A stretch of 64,000 nt of DNA from positions 1 to 64,000 of the forward strand of contig JAEUHG010000024.1 of the NCBI GenBank assembly GCA_016795425.1, read 5' to 3'. The DNA is from Verrucomicrobiales bacterium. Lineage in GTDB: Bacteria; Verrucomicrobiota; Verrucomicrobiia; Limisphaerales; CAIMTB01. The notes below the pieces were generated by a model. The model searched no databases and had not been told where the DNA came from. It saw only the letters and a list, made by a program, of their open reading frames with translations. Shown piece by piece: positions 19,753 through 28,277 of this stretch (within the stretch, counting starts at the first letter, position 1; the number at the start of each line of letters is the position of its first letter). The translations under genes and the position numbers were made by a program.

Positions 19753-20349
19753 GTGATCCATTCCTTGCCGCGGCTGACGGCCATTGCTGCCATGGCTACC
19801 AATCGGGTTATCGGCAACGGCAATGCGATTCCCTGGCGGTTGCCCGAAGACTTTCGGTGGTTTCGACAGCAAACGCTGGGCAAGGCCGTGCTGATGGGCC
19901 GGAAGACCTTCGAGAGCGTGGATCGGCGCCCGTTTCCGGAGCGGCTCAACATCGTGCTTACCCGACGACCGCGCCGCTATGCCAGCGAAGTCCGCCAAAA
20001 GGATCCCCTGTTGCGCATTCGCATTCGGCTCAATCCCATTTCGCGCACCTCCTCGGGTCGGATGATGGAGCGCACCTTGAAACTGGGCTCCGGCGACGTG
20101 GTCTTCATCCGCAGCCTCCATCAGGTGCTGCGCTATGCCGAGCACCACGACGTCATGGTCTGTGGCGGCGCCAACGTTTACGCCCAACTCCTGCCACTTT
20201 GCTCGACGCTGTTCCTGACCCGGGTGAAACAGGAGGTGGCGGGGGATGCCTGGTTCCCGGCCTTCGAGCATTGGTTCGAGCGCGCCGAGATCCTGCGCGA
20301 CACCCCTGAATTCACCATCGAACGCTGGCGCCGCACCGGTTCCGACTGA
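19753..20349 (+). CDS. folA: Dihydrofolate reductase
   Basis: About 198 residues from a GTG at 19753; a TTG at 19765 is equally possible and an ATG at 19657 adds an implausible basic tail. The family core is clear: LTAIAAMATNRVIGNGNAIP, WRLPEDFRWFRQQTLGKAVL, MGRKTFES, LNIVLTRRPRR, VMVCGGANVYAQLLP. The enzyme reduces dihydrofolate with NADPH to supply one-carbon metabolism. Between LTRRPRR and the FIRSLHQVL helix there is a basic insertion of about 30 residues (around YASEVRQKDPLLRIRIRL) not seen in standard 160-residue enzymes. No thymidylate synthase gene is in the window. Convergent with the CHAT gene, 42 bases apart. Confidence 0.9.
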   Translation: MIHSLPRLTAIAAMATNRVIGNGNAIPWRLPEDFRWFRQQTLGKAVLMGRKTFESVDRRPFPERLNIVLTRRPRRYASEVRQKDPLLRIRIRLNPISRTSSGRMMERTLKLGSGDVVFIRSLHQVLRYAEHHDVMVCGGANVYAQLLPLCSTLFLTRVKQEVAGDAWFPAFEHWFERAEILRDTPEFTIERWRRTGSD

Positions 20350-20391
20350 GGGATCGCGGCACTCCACCTCACTCCCGCTTCCACTTCCGCT

Positions 20392-23300
20392 TCAACCTGG
20401 GGTGGCCGGATCGCTCTCCTCCTCGCTCCGATCGGCCACCAACCGCACCTCACCAGGATCCCCTTGGCAGATGAAAGCGCCCCAGAAGAACGGATCCGGA
20501 TCCGTGGCGCGCACCACCATCTGCGCCTCCCGCAGCGCTTCCACCTTGGGCCGTCCGGCATCCAGCGCCCGATAGAACTCCGCCATGAGGCGGCTGGTCG
20601 GTTCGTCAGGCACTTTCCAAAGGCTCATCACCAAGGTCCGCGCGCCGGCCACCGTGAAGGCGCGGCGCAGTCCGTAAACGCCATCTCCGGTGCGCACCTC
20701 GCCCAATCCGGTCTCGCATGCCGAGAGGACCACCAAATCCGTTCCCACCAGATCGAGACCCGTCACATCCTCCGCCGTGAGGACCCCATCCTCCAGGGCT
20801 CGATTCGACGTCCGACCCTGCGCCCAGGTGTTCGCGCCCGCCAGCGCCAGGCCCGACCTCAACATCGGATCACGAGCCTTCTCGAGACGGGACCACGCAC
20901 TGGATGGCGGGGCGCCCACGTAGGCAAGAAAGCCATCACCCGCAGGCTCCGAGGTTCCCGGTGGGGCATCGAGGAAGAAGCCATGGGTGGCCACGTGAAT
21001 CATCGCCGGGAGTGGCCCGCTCTTGAGCAACGGTTCCGTGGCCTGTTTCCCCATGAAGAGCTCGGCCTGCAAGCATTCCGCCACCATTTGTCCCTCATCG
21101 ATCGTGCCCGGCAGCCGCTCGAAAGGAACGCCCGACCTCCAGTCCCGGTCGTCGCTGGCGCCAGCATCGTAGTCCGGGTCGGCAATCACCCAAGGCCGGC
21201 CCGCCGGCATCCCGGGAATCGGCGCTCGCCAACGGAGTAGATCCCGTCCCGTTGCTACGTAGCTGATGACATGGTCGTCCAGCATTCGACCGCCGCCAGG
21301 GATCGGCAACGCCTCGAAAGAAACGCGCGACAGTTCGCTGTCGGGCGCCAGGATCAGGCGTCGCGATCCCTGCAAGGCGGCGATGAGCGGCTGGTAAACT
21401 CGCCGCCACAGCGCTTCACCCGCGGGCCGTTCGTCGGCCGATTCCTGGCCACTGAAACTGGCATCCGCGCGTGAAGGGATCTCAAGAAGGCCGCTGCGCA
21501 GGTCGGTCGCCCCACGGTCGGCATCGCCGGCAGCATGGGGCGAGTCTTCGCCGGTAATGGCGAATCGCCAGGCCGCGACGCAGGCATCCAGGGAATTCGC
21601 CTCTCCCAGATCCACCAAGCACACAGCATCGGGCGCTCCCGCCGGCAGCACAAAAGCGAGATACCGCTCACCCATCCACACCGATGACGGCTCCTTTGCG
21701 GCGTCGGCAGAGAATTCACGCTGCCGCAGGCGCACAAACTCGATCAGGACCGATCCCTCGGGCAGGACTTGCGCCACCGTGGCCGCATCGCCGCGAAACA
21801 GGCGCTGTTCATATTCCCATTCGGGAATCCGGGACGATACCGCCACCTCCAGGGTCTCCGCCTCCAACTGCCAAGTCTGCAACACGGCCGCGTGGGTCGC
21901 TTCATCACCGTCCAACGGCCGCGACAGACCATGGTTGGCAATGCGTTGCCGCAGCTCCCGCAACTGGCGCACCAGCGGAGCCAACTCCGCGCTGCGTCCT
22001 TCCCAAACCGCCATCCGCTGCGCCAGCGTGGCATCAGCGAGCAGTCCCTTCCGTCGCAACACCAGTGTCATCGCCTCGGCCACGGCCGGCGGCGCCTGCG
22101 AAAACTGCTGCCAAACCAGCGACAGCAGAATGTGGAAATGCTGCTGCAAACGACCCTGTATCTGTCGCCTCTGATTCTCCGACGCCGCGGGCAGCATCTT
22201 GACGAAGCGTGTCTCGTGGCATTCCGCCGACTGCCGCAGCATGGACAACGCCTGGTCGTGCAGGCCTGCCGACGCCGAGACCAGGGCTCCGATCAGGAGC
22301 GTGTCCGCCAAGAGCGACGGATCCTTCGTCGGCTCGCCCTGAAACACCCCCAACGCCTCGATCAACGCTCGGCTGGCTCCTTCGACATCCCCCTGCTGGC
22401 GATTCAGTTCCGCCAGGTTGACCAGGCAATGCAGGCCGTCCGGATGCGCCAGCTTGCCGTGATCGCGATACAACGACAGCGCTTGATTCAACAGTCCGAT
22501 GGCGGTCGGGCGGTCGGCACCCGCACCCAACAGAACCAGGCCACTGTTCTGCAGGAAGTTGGCGAATTGGCCAAGGAGCGCCGGATGTTCGGGACTGTTG
22601 CCGACCTCCAGGAATCCGGCCAGGACCTGCTGTTGCAGGGTGATGGCTTTGAGATGATCGCCGCTCTCCGCATACAGCAACATCAGTGACATGCGAATCA
22701 CCGCCAGATCGGTGTCGGCGCGCAACAACACCTCCGTCGCCTCGCCGCCGCTCCGTCGAATCAAATCCTCACGCAAGGCCACCGCTTGCTCCGTCAATCC
22801 CACCGCCCTCGAAGTGTCGCCCACCGTTTGGGCCAGCACCGCCCGGGCCAGCAGCAGCTTCGGGAACACCGCCATGTCGACTTTGGAATGCCGTTGGAAA
22901 ACCTCGATCGCCCGATCGAGATGGGTCATGGCGGGCACAAACTCGCCCAGCTTGAACTCCATCGCCCCGATCAAGCCCTCGGCCTGCGCCACCACGATTT
23001 CCGCCATCACCTTCAATTCGGGGTCGTCGGCTCGCGCCGCGCGCAGCAACTCGTCGGCCATCGCCCCAGCCTCCGAGGCCACCTCACGCGCCGTATCCAA
23101 GGCCTCGCGAAATTTTCCAGCCGCATACATCTGGGCCGTTTCGGCGGCACGATCGACCACCTTCGACTGGAGGATCTTCTGGACTGTCGTCCATTCTTCA
23201 CCCTGCTCCTTCGCCAGTTCCTTCGTGGCAAAACCCGTCAGCAGCCGGTGGAACTCCAACTGAAACCGCTCCGGATCGTTCCCATGCACCAACATCAACC

Positions 23301-23436
23301 GAGCCGCCTCGCGGGCCATCGGCTCGGGGAAACCCATTTCCAGGTAAAGATCCCCGACCTGTCGCTCGATCGTCTCGATGTCCGCACCGCTTTGCAGAAT
23401 GCGAACCAGCGCCTCGGTGAATTGGGTCTGATCCAT
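20392..23436 (-). CDS. Large TPR-CHAT (caspase-like) protease
   Basis: 1014 residues from the ATG at 23436 (MDQTQFTEALVRILQSGAD). Residues about 60-600 are helical repeats of TPR type (KFREALDTAREVASEAGAM, AMEFKLGEFVPAMTHLDRAIEV, VNLAELNRQQGDVEGASRA). The last 350 residues form a CHAT domain: RLILAPDSELSRVSFEALPI, the His motif MIHVATHGFFL and the Cys motif LVVLSACETGLGEV, then the closing GLRRAFTVAGARTLVMSLWKV. His and Cys of the caspase-like dyad are both present, so it is probably an active cysteine protease. No signal peptide. CHAT proteins serve in cell-death or defence pathways in some bacteria and lie in many genomes alone. No sensor partner is adjacent; the neighbour is divergent rbsK. 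Confidence 0.9.
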   Translation of the reverse strand: MDQTQFTEALVRILQSGADIETIERQVGDLYLEMGFPEPMAREAARLMLVHGNDPERFQLEFHRLLTGFATKELAKEQGEEWTTVQKILQSKVVDRAAETAQMYAAGKFREALDTAREVASEAGAMADELLRAARADDPELKVMAEIVVAQAEGLIGAMEFKLGEFVPAMTHLDRAIEVFQRHSKVDMAVFPKLLLARAVLAQTVGDTSRAVGLTEQAVALREDLIRRSGGEATEVLLRADTDLAVIRMSLMLLYAESGDHLKAITLQQQVLAGFLEVGNSPEHPALLGQFANFLQNSGLVLLGAGADRPTAIGLLNQALSLYRDHGKLAHPDGLHCLVNLAELNRQQGDVEGASRALIEALGVFQGEPTKDPSLLADTLLIGALVSASAGLHDQALSMLRQSAECHETRFVKMLPAASENQRRQIQGRLQQHFHILLSLVWQQFSQAPPAVAEAMTLVLRRKGLLADATLAQRMAVWEGRSAELAPLVRQLRELRQRIANHGLSRPLDGDEATHAAVLQTWQLEAETLEVAVSSRIPEWEYEQRLFRGDAATVAQVLPEGSVLIEFVRLRQREFSADAAKEPSSVWMGERYLAFVLPAGAPDAVCLVDLGEANSLDACVAAWRFAITGEDSPHAAGDADRGATDLRSGLLEIPSRADASFSGQESADERPAGEALWRRVYQPLIAALQGSRRLILAPDSELSRVSFEALPIPGGGRMLDDHVISYVATGRDLLRWRAPIPGMPAGRPWVIADPDYDAGASDDRDWRSGVPFERLPGTIDEGQMVAECLQAELFMGKQATEPLLKSGPLPAMIHVATHGFFLDAPPGTSEPAGDGFLAYVGAPPSSAWSRLEKARDPMLRSGLALAGANTWAQGRTSNRALEDGVLTAEDVTGLDLVGTDLVVLSACETGLGEVRTGDGVYGLRRAFTVAGARTLVMSLWKVPDEPTSRLMAEFYRALDAGRPKVEALREAQMVVRATDPDPFFWGAFICQGDPGEVRLVADRSEEESDPATPG

Positions 23437-23643
23437 CGTTGGTCCACGGCTCGATGTCCGGATCACCCATCCGACCACCGAACTTCCGGCTTTGCCCAGT
23501 TCTTTTCCCAGCCCCGCCCACCTCGGCCGGCTTCCGACCTCAGGTTCGGCCGGCCTTGACCTCGACGAGGGCCTTCCGACACACCCCGAATTCATCGACG
23601 CGCTGCCCTTGGGATGCCTACACTGCCGCCAAGTCCCAGAGCC
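23437..23643. promoter_or_regulatory. Divergent intergenic region between CHAT and ribose genes
   Basis: About 207 bases separate the diverging starts of the CHAT gene and rbsK, so it should hold promoters for both. I see no unambiguous -10/-35 pair or operator palindrome by eye. Confidence 0.35.
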
Positions 23644-24633
23644 ATGGCCAAACCCGACGGACATGCCCCTGCCGCCCCGCGTCGAACCCGCGCCCGCATC
23701 GTTATCGTCGGTTCCATCAACATGGATTTGGTGGTGCAGGTCCCGCGCCTTCCGAAACCCGGCGAGACCCTTTCCGGCAGCGGGTTTCAGACCCTGCCGG
23801 GAGGCAAAGGCGCCAACCAGGCCGTCGCGGTCGCGCGCCTGGGCGGGCGTGCCACCATGATTGGCTGTGTGGGGGACGATGTCTTCGGCACCCATCTGCG
23901 GCAGGGCCTGCGCGGCGAGGGAGTGGACATCCGCCACGTCGCCGTCATTCCCAAATCCAGCAGCGGCGTCGCTGTCATCGGCGTGGAGGCCTCTGGCCAG
24001 AATTCCATCGCCATCGCTTCCGGCGCCAATGAACGCCTCCGCCCTGCCGACCTTCGAAAACTCGAGTCCGTCATCGCCTCGGCCGACGCTCTCCTGCTTC
24101 AACTGGAAATTCCCCTCGACACCGCGGCGACAGCTCTGCGCCTGGCACGGCGTCATGGTGTCCCGACCGTTCTCGATTGCGCCCCGGTTCCGCCCGACGG
24201 GTTGCCGGATACCTTCCGCGAGGTGGACATTCTCAGCCCCAACCAAAGCGAGGCCACGTTACTCACCGGTATGCCGTGTCACACCGCCTCCGAGGCCGTG
24301 GCCGTCGCGGATGCCCTCATCCACCGTTACGATCCGGGGGTGGTGGTCGTCAAAATGGGGGAACTCGGCGCCGTCGCCCACGCCGGTATCGGCGAGGCCC
24401 TGGTGACTCCCGCCTATTCGATCGAGGCGATGGATACCACCGCGGCGGGTGACGCCTTCACCGCCGCTCTGACCCTTCGTCTCGCCGAAGGTGCCAATCT
24501 CGGCGAAGCCATGCCCTTTGCCTGCGCCGCTGGCGCCCTCGCCGCCACGCGCCTGGGCGCCCAGAACTCCATGCCCAAACGCACGGAAGTCAACCGCTTC
24601 CTCGCCGCCCGGAAACCGAAATCCCCGCGCTGA
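23644..24633 (+). CDS. rbsK: Ribokinase
   Basis: 329 residues from the ATG at 23644 (MAKPDGH). PfkB-family motifs are in order: IVIVGSINMDLVVQVPRLPK, PGGKGANQAVAVARLGG (first signature), DCAPVPPD and SPNQSEATLLTG in the middle, KMGELGAVA, and AMDTTAAGDAFTAAL, the anion-hole/catalytic-Asp motif, with DTTAAGD in place of the usual DTTGAGD. The enzyme phosphorylates ribose to ribose 5-phosphate using ATP. It is followed at 40 bases by a binding-protein gene and then rbsA and rbsC, all on the plus strand. RbsD and RbsR are not seen nearby. Confidence 0.92.
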   Translation: MAKPDGHAPAAPRRTRARIVIVGSINMDLVVQVPRLPKPGETLSGSGFQTLPGGKGANQAVAVARLGGRATMIGCVGDDVFGTHLRQGLRGEGVDIRHVAVIPKSSSGVAVIGVEASGQNSIAIASGANERLRPADLRKLESVIASADALLLQLEIPLDTAATALRLARRHGVPTVLDCAPVPPDGLPDTFREVDILSPNQSEATLLTGMPCHTASEAVAVADALIHRYDPGVVVVKMGELGAVAHAGIGEALVTPAYSIEAMDTTAAGDAFTAALTLRLAEGANLGEAMPFACAAGALAATRLGAQNSMPKRTEVNRFLAARKPKSPR

Positions 24634-24673
24634 ATCGTTCCCGTTGCCGGGCCACCCAAAGACCGCTCGCTCC

Positions 24674-25669
24674 ATGACCTCGCGATCCTCAACTTCCGCC
24701 TCCTTCCCCGCCCTGCTCGCCGCCCTGCTCACCCTGATCCTGGCGGGTTGCGGCCCCTCCGATGCGCCTTCCCCGCCTGGCGCCACCGAGGCGGCAAAGG
24801 CGTCCAGCAAACCGCGCGTCGCCCTCATCATGAAGTCACTCGCCAACGAGTTCTTCCTGACCATGGAGAATGGCGCCCGCGCCCACCAAAAAGCCCATGC
24901 CGCCGACTACGAACTGCTCGCCAACGGCATCAAGGACGAACTCGATGTCGCCCGTCAGATTGACATGGTGGAGCAGATGATCGCCCAAAAGGTCGATGCC
25001 ATCGTCATCGCCCCGGCGGATTCCAAGGCCCTGGTGGCGGCCTGCGCCAAGGCCCAAGCCGCAGGCATGGTGGTGGTCAATATCGACAACAAGTTCGATC
25101 AAGCCGTTCTCGATGAAAAAAAGGTCCGCATCCCCTTTGTCGGACCCGACAATCGCCGGGGTGCCCGGAAGGTTGGCGATCACCTCGCCAAGCAACTGAA
25201 ACCCGGCGACGCAGTGGCCATCATCGATGGAGCCCCAAATGCCTTCAATGCCGTGCAACGCCAACTCGGTTTCGCCGATGCCATGGCGGCGGCCGGCATG
25301 AAGGTGGTGACCGCACAATCGGGCTACTGGGAAACCGACAAAGCCAACCAGGTTGCCGCCGCGATGATCACCGAGCATCCCCAGCTCAAAGCCCTCCTCT
25401 GCGCCAACGACAGCATGGCGCTAGGCGCCGTCGCCGCCCTGCGCGCAGCCGGTAAACAAGGGCAGGTCCTGGTTGTCGGTTACGACAATATCGGAGCCGT
25501 CCAATCCCTCCTCAAAGAAGGCCGAATCCTGGCCACCGCCGATCAGCACGCCGATCAAATCGCCGTCTTCGGTATCGAGTACGCTCTCGATTTGCTCAAA
25601 TCCGGTGTCGCCCCGGCCGACAAGGAAACTCCCGTCGAACTCGTCACCGCGCCCGCCCCGACGCGATGA
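24674..25669 (+). CDS. Sugar ABC transporter substrate-binding lipoprotein (RbsB-like)
   Basis: 331 residues from the ATG at 24674. A signal peptide with lipobox LILAGC marks it as a lipoprotein. It has the type I sugar-binding fold: VALIMKSLANEFFLTMENGA, the helix LDVARQIDMVEQMIAQKVDA, IVIAPADSKALVAACAKA, and the C-lobe ALLCANDSMALGAVAALRAAG and VVGYDNIGAVQ. The closest family is the ribose/allose/xylose binding group that feeds RbsA/RbsC. Its stop overlaps the rbsA start (ATGA at 25666). Ribose specificity is inferred from rbsK next to it. Confidence 0.9.
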   Translation: MTSRSSTSASFPALLAALLTLILAGCGPSDAPSPPGATEAAKASSKPRVALIMKSLANEFFLTMENGARAHQKAHAADYELLANGIKDELDVARQIDMVEQMIAQKVDAIVIAPADSKALVAACAKAQAAGMVVVNIDNKFDQAVLDEKKVRIPFVGPDNRRGARKVGDHLAKQLKPGDAVAIIDGAPNAFNAVQRQLGFADAMAAAGMKVVTAQSGYWETDKANQVAAAMITEHPQLKALLCANDSMALGAVAALRAAGKQGQVLVVGYDNIGAVQSLLKEGRILATADQHADQIAVFGIEYALDLLKSGVAPADKETPVELVTAPAPTR

Positions 25670-27219
25670 GCCCCGCACCCGCCCCTTCCCATCCGGCCCC
25701 GGTGGTCCGCCTGCGCGGAGTCGGAAAGACCTACGCGACGCGAGTTCTCGACGGCATCGATCTCGACCTTTTCCCAGGCGAAGTCCACGCCTTGGTCGGG
25801 GAAAACGGCGCCGGAAAAAGCACCCTGTGCCGGATCCTGTCCGGACTCACCCCCGCCACCGATGGCGGGATGGAACTGAACGGGCAGCCCTACCGTCCGC
25901 GGTCCAAACGCGACGGCGAAGGTGCCGGTGTTCACATGGTGATGCAGGAACTCAATCTCATCGGCACCCTGTCGGTCGCCGAGAACATCTTCCTGGATCA
26001 TCTTCCCCACCGGGCCGGTTGGATCGATTTCCCGAAGTTGTACCAGCGGGCGACCGAAGTGCTCGACCGTATCGGCATGCGCGATCTCGACCCGCGCACC
26101 ACCGTCGATCAACTGGGCGTTGGCCCGCAACAGATGGTGGAGATCGCCGCCAGCCTCTGGCGCCAGTGCCGGATCCTGATCCTGGACGAACCCACCGCCG
26201 CCCTCACCGAGCCGGAGGTCAAACAGCTGTTCGAACAGATCCGCAACCTTCGCGCCGCCGGGGTCGCCATCCTCTACATCTCACATCGCCTGGAGGAAAT
26301 TCGGCAGATCGCCGACCGCATCAGTATTCTCCGGGACGGTCGTCTCGTCGGAACCCAACCCGCCGCCAGCCTTACCCTCGATGAGATCGTCCGCCGGATG
26401 GTCGGGCGCGAACTCGGCGCCGAATCCTTCGCCGAAGGGCGCACCGCCGGTGCCGTCGCCTTGTCTGTCCGCCACCTCCGTCGCGGACACCAGGTACGGG
26501 ATGTGAGTTTTGACGCGCACCGGGGCGAGATCCTCGGTTTCGCCGGACTCATGGGCTCGGGACGCACCGAGACCATGCGGGCCATCTTCGGCGCCGACCA
26601 ACCCGACGCCGGCGACGTCTTTCTCCATGGCAATTCCCAGCCTTCCCGCTTCCGCTCCCCGCGCGAAGCGGTGCAGTCCGGGCTCGCCCTTCTGAACGAG
26701 GACCGCAAAGCGCAGGGTCTGTTCCTATCCCTCGGCATCCGCGAGAACCTGACCATCAACGCCCTCCACCGCCTCTCCGGCTTCGGCGGTTGGCTGCGCC
26801 GGTCCGACGAAACTTCGGTCGTCCGGTCCTGGATCGACAAACTCGCCGTGCGATGTCATTCGCCCGATCAGGGAATCGTCGAATTGAGCGGCGGCAATCA
26901 GCAGAAAGTGATCGTTGCCCGCTGGCTGTTCCGCGACTGCGACATCCTGATCTTCGACGAGCCCACCCGTGGGGTGGACATCGGGGCGCGGTTCGAGATC
27001 TATCACCTGCTCGCCGACCTCGCGGCCCAGGGTAAGGCCGTGATTGTGGTATCGTCCGACCTGCTCGAACTCATGTCGCTCTGCGATCGCATCGCGGTGA
27101 TGTCGGCCGGCCGGCTGGCGGCGACGTTTCGCCGCGGCGAATGGACGCAGGACAAAATCATGGCCGCCGCGTTGAGCGAACATCTCGCACCCACCCGCGC
27201 AACCGCGGCATCCGCGTGA
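25666..27219 (+). CDS. rbsA: Ribose-type ABC transporter ATP-binding protein
   Basis: 517 residues with two ATPase halves as in RbsA/MglA/XylG. The first has Walker A GENGAGKSTLCR, a Q-loop region around VMQELNLIGTLSV, signature-like LGVGPQQMVEIAAS and Walker B ILILDEPTAALTE. The second has the family's modified Walker A GLMGSGRTETMRAIFG, the signature LSGGNQQKVIVARWL and DILIFDEPTRGVDIG. It powers import through the RbsC permease. Start overlaps the preceding stop; its own stop overlaps the GTG of the permease gene. Confidence 0.95.
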   Translation: MSPAPAPSHPAPVVRLRGVGKTYATRVLDGIDLDLFPGEVHALVGENGAGKSTLCRILSGLTPATDGGMELNGQPYRPRSKRDGEGAGVHMVMQELNLIGTLSVAENIFLDHLPHRAGWIDFPKLYQRATEVLDRIGMRDLDPRTTVDQLGVGPQQMVEIAASLWRQCRILILDEPTAALTEPEVKQLFEQIRNLRAAGVAILYISHRLEEIRQIADRISILRDGRLVGTQPAASLTLDEIVRRMVGRELGAESFAEGRTAGAVALSVRHLRRGHQVRDVSFDAHRGEILGFAGLMGSGRTETMRAIFGADQPDAGDVFLHGNSQPSRFRSPREAVQSGLALLNEDRKAQGLFLSLGIRENLTINALHRLSGFGGWLRRSDETSVVRSWIDKLAVRCHSPDQGIVELSGGNQQKVIVARWLFRDCDILIFDEPTRGVDIGARFEIYHLLADLAAQGKAVIVVSSDLLELMSLCDRIAVMSAGRLAATFRRGEWTQDKIMAAALSEHLAPTRATAASA

Positions 27220-28214
27220 CACCGAGACCTGGTACCCACCTGTCCGCCACCGTGGCGGGCACGACACCGGCATGGCGCCATTGGATCGGGGAGTTCCTGG
27301 GGCTGCTTATCGGACTCGCCGCGTTGATCACGGTGTTCGGCCTAACCACCGATCATTTCCTCAGTGGCACCCATCTCCGCACCATCGCCAACCAGATTCC
27401 GTCGGCGGTCCTCGTTGCCACCGGAATGACCTGTGTCCTGATCCTGGGCCAGATCGATCTGTCGGTCGGGTCGGTGCTCGGCTTCGCGGGCGCCATGCTC
27501 GGCGTCGCCATGACTCGATGGCACCTTCCGCTGCCGCTGGCCGTCGCCCTCGCACTTGCGGTGGGGGCGATCTGCGGCGCCTTCAACGGACTGGTGTCCA
27601 TGCGCTGGCGGCTCCCGACCTTCATCGTGACCCTGGGCATGCTCGAGATGGCCCGGGGAGCCGCTCACGCCGTCACCGGTTCCCAAACCCAGTACATCGG
27701 TTCCGCCGTCGGCAGACTCGCCGATGCCTCCATTCTCGGCTTCTCATTGCCCTTCCTGGTCGCGCTCGTGGTGGTGGTAGCCACCCACATCCTGATGGTC
27801 AAAACCGTGTTCGGCCGATACACCGTCGCCATCGGTACCAATGAAGAGGCGGCTCGATTGTCCGGTATCGACCCGCGCGGGGTGAAGCTTTCGGTCTTCA
27901 TCGGAACCGGCGTTCTGTCCGCCCTCGCCGCCGTCATCGACACCTCGCGCTTTCAAGCCGCCAATCCCAATGCGGGATTAGGACTGGAACTCAACGCCAT
28001 TGCCGCGGCCGTGATCGGCGGCACCAGCCTCATGGGCGGTCGCGGTTCGGTGCTCCGCACCTTCCTCGGCGTGGTGATCATTGCCGTGCTCAACTCCGGA
28101 CTCGCCGCCATCGGCGCCAAGGACGAAATCAAGCGACTGATCACCGGCGCCGTCATCATCGCGGCCGTGATTGTTGACGTTTACCGCCAGCGCGGCGTCC
28201 GGCGTCCGGCCTGA
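27216..28214 (+). CDS. rbsC: Ribose-type ABC transporter permease
   Basis: 332 residues from a GTG at 27216 that overlaps the rbsA stop (GTGA). About eight to ten hydrophobic segments are visible, with the BPD_transp_2 family markers LILGQIDLSVGSVLGFAGA, GAFNGLVSMRWRLPTFIVTL and AAAVIGGTSLMGGRGS. It forms the inner-membrane channel for the sugar. An RBS upstream of the GTG is weak, as expected for translational coupling. 63 bases separate it from the ADP-ribosylglycohydrolase gene on the same strand. Confidence 0.93.
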   Translation: MTPRPGTHLSATVAGTTPAWRHWIGEFLGLLIGLAALITVFGLTTDHFLSGTHLRTIANQIPSAVLVATGMTCVLILGQIDLSVGSVLGFAGAMLGVAMTRWHLPLPLAVALALAVGAICGAFNGLVSMRWRLPTFIVTLGMLEMARGAAHAVTGSQTQYIGSAVGRLADASILGFSLPFLVALVVVVATHILMVKTVFGRYTVAIGTNEEAARLSGIDPRGVKLSVFIGTGVLSALAAVIDTSRFQAANPNAGLGLELNAIAAAVIGGTSLMGGRGSVLRTFLGVVIIAVLNSGLAAIGAKDEIKRLITGAVIIAAVIVDVYRQRGVRRPA

Positions 28215-28277
28215 ATCGACTCCCGCTCATCCCCGGATCGTTGTCTCGCCTTCGATCGCTCTGATAAGGCTGGTCCC

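Noticed and set aside
20392..24246. Longer CHAT protein of 1284 residues
   Set aside because: The added N-terminus would run across the rbsK gene on the other strand and lacks any fold; the ATG at 23436 gives a good start.
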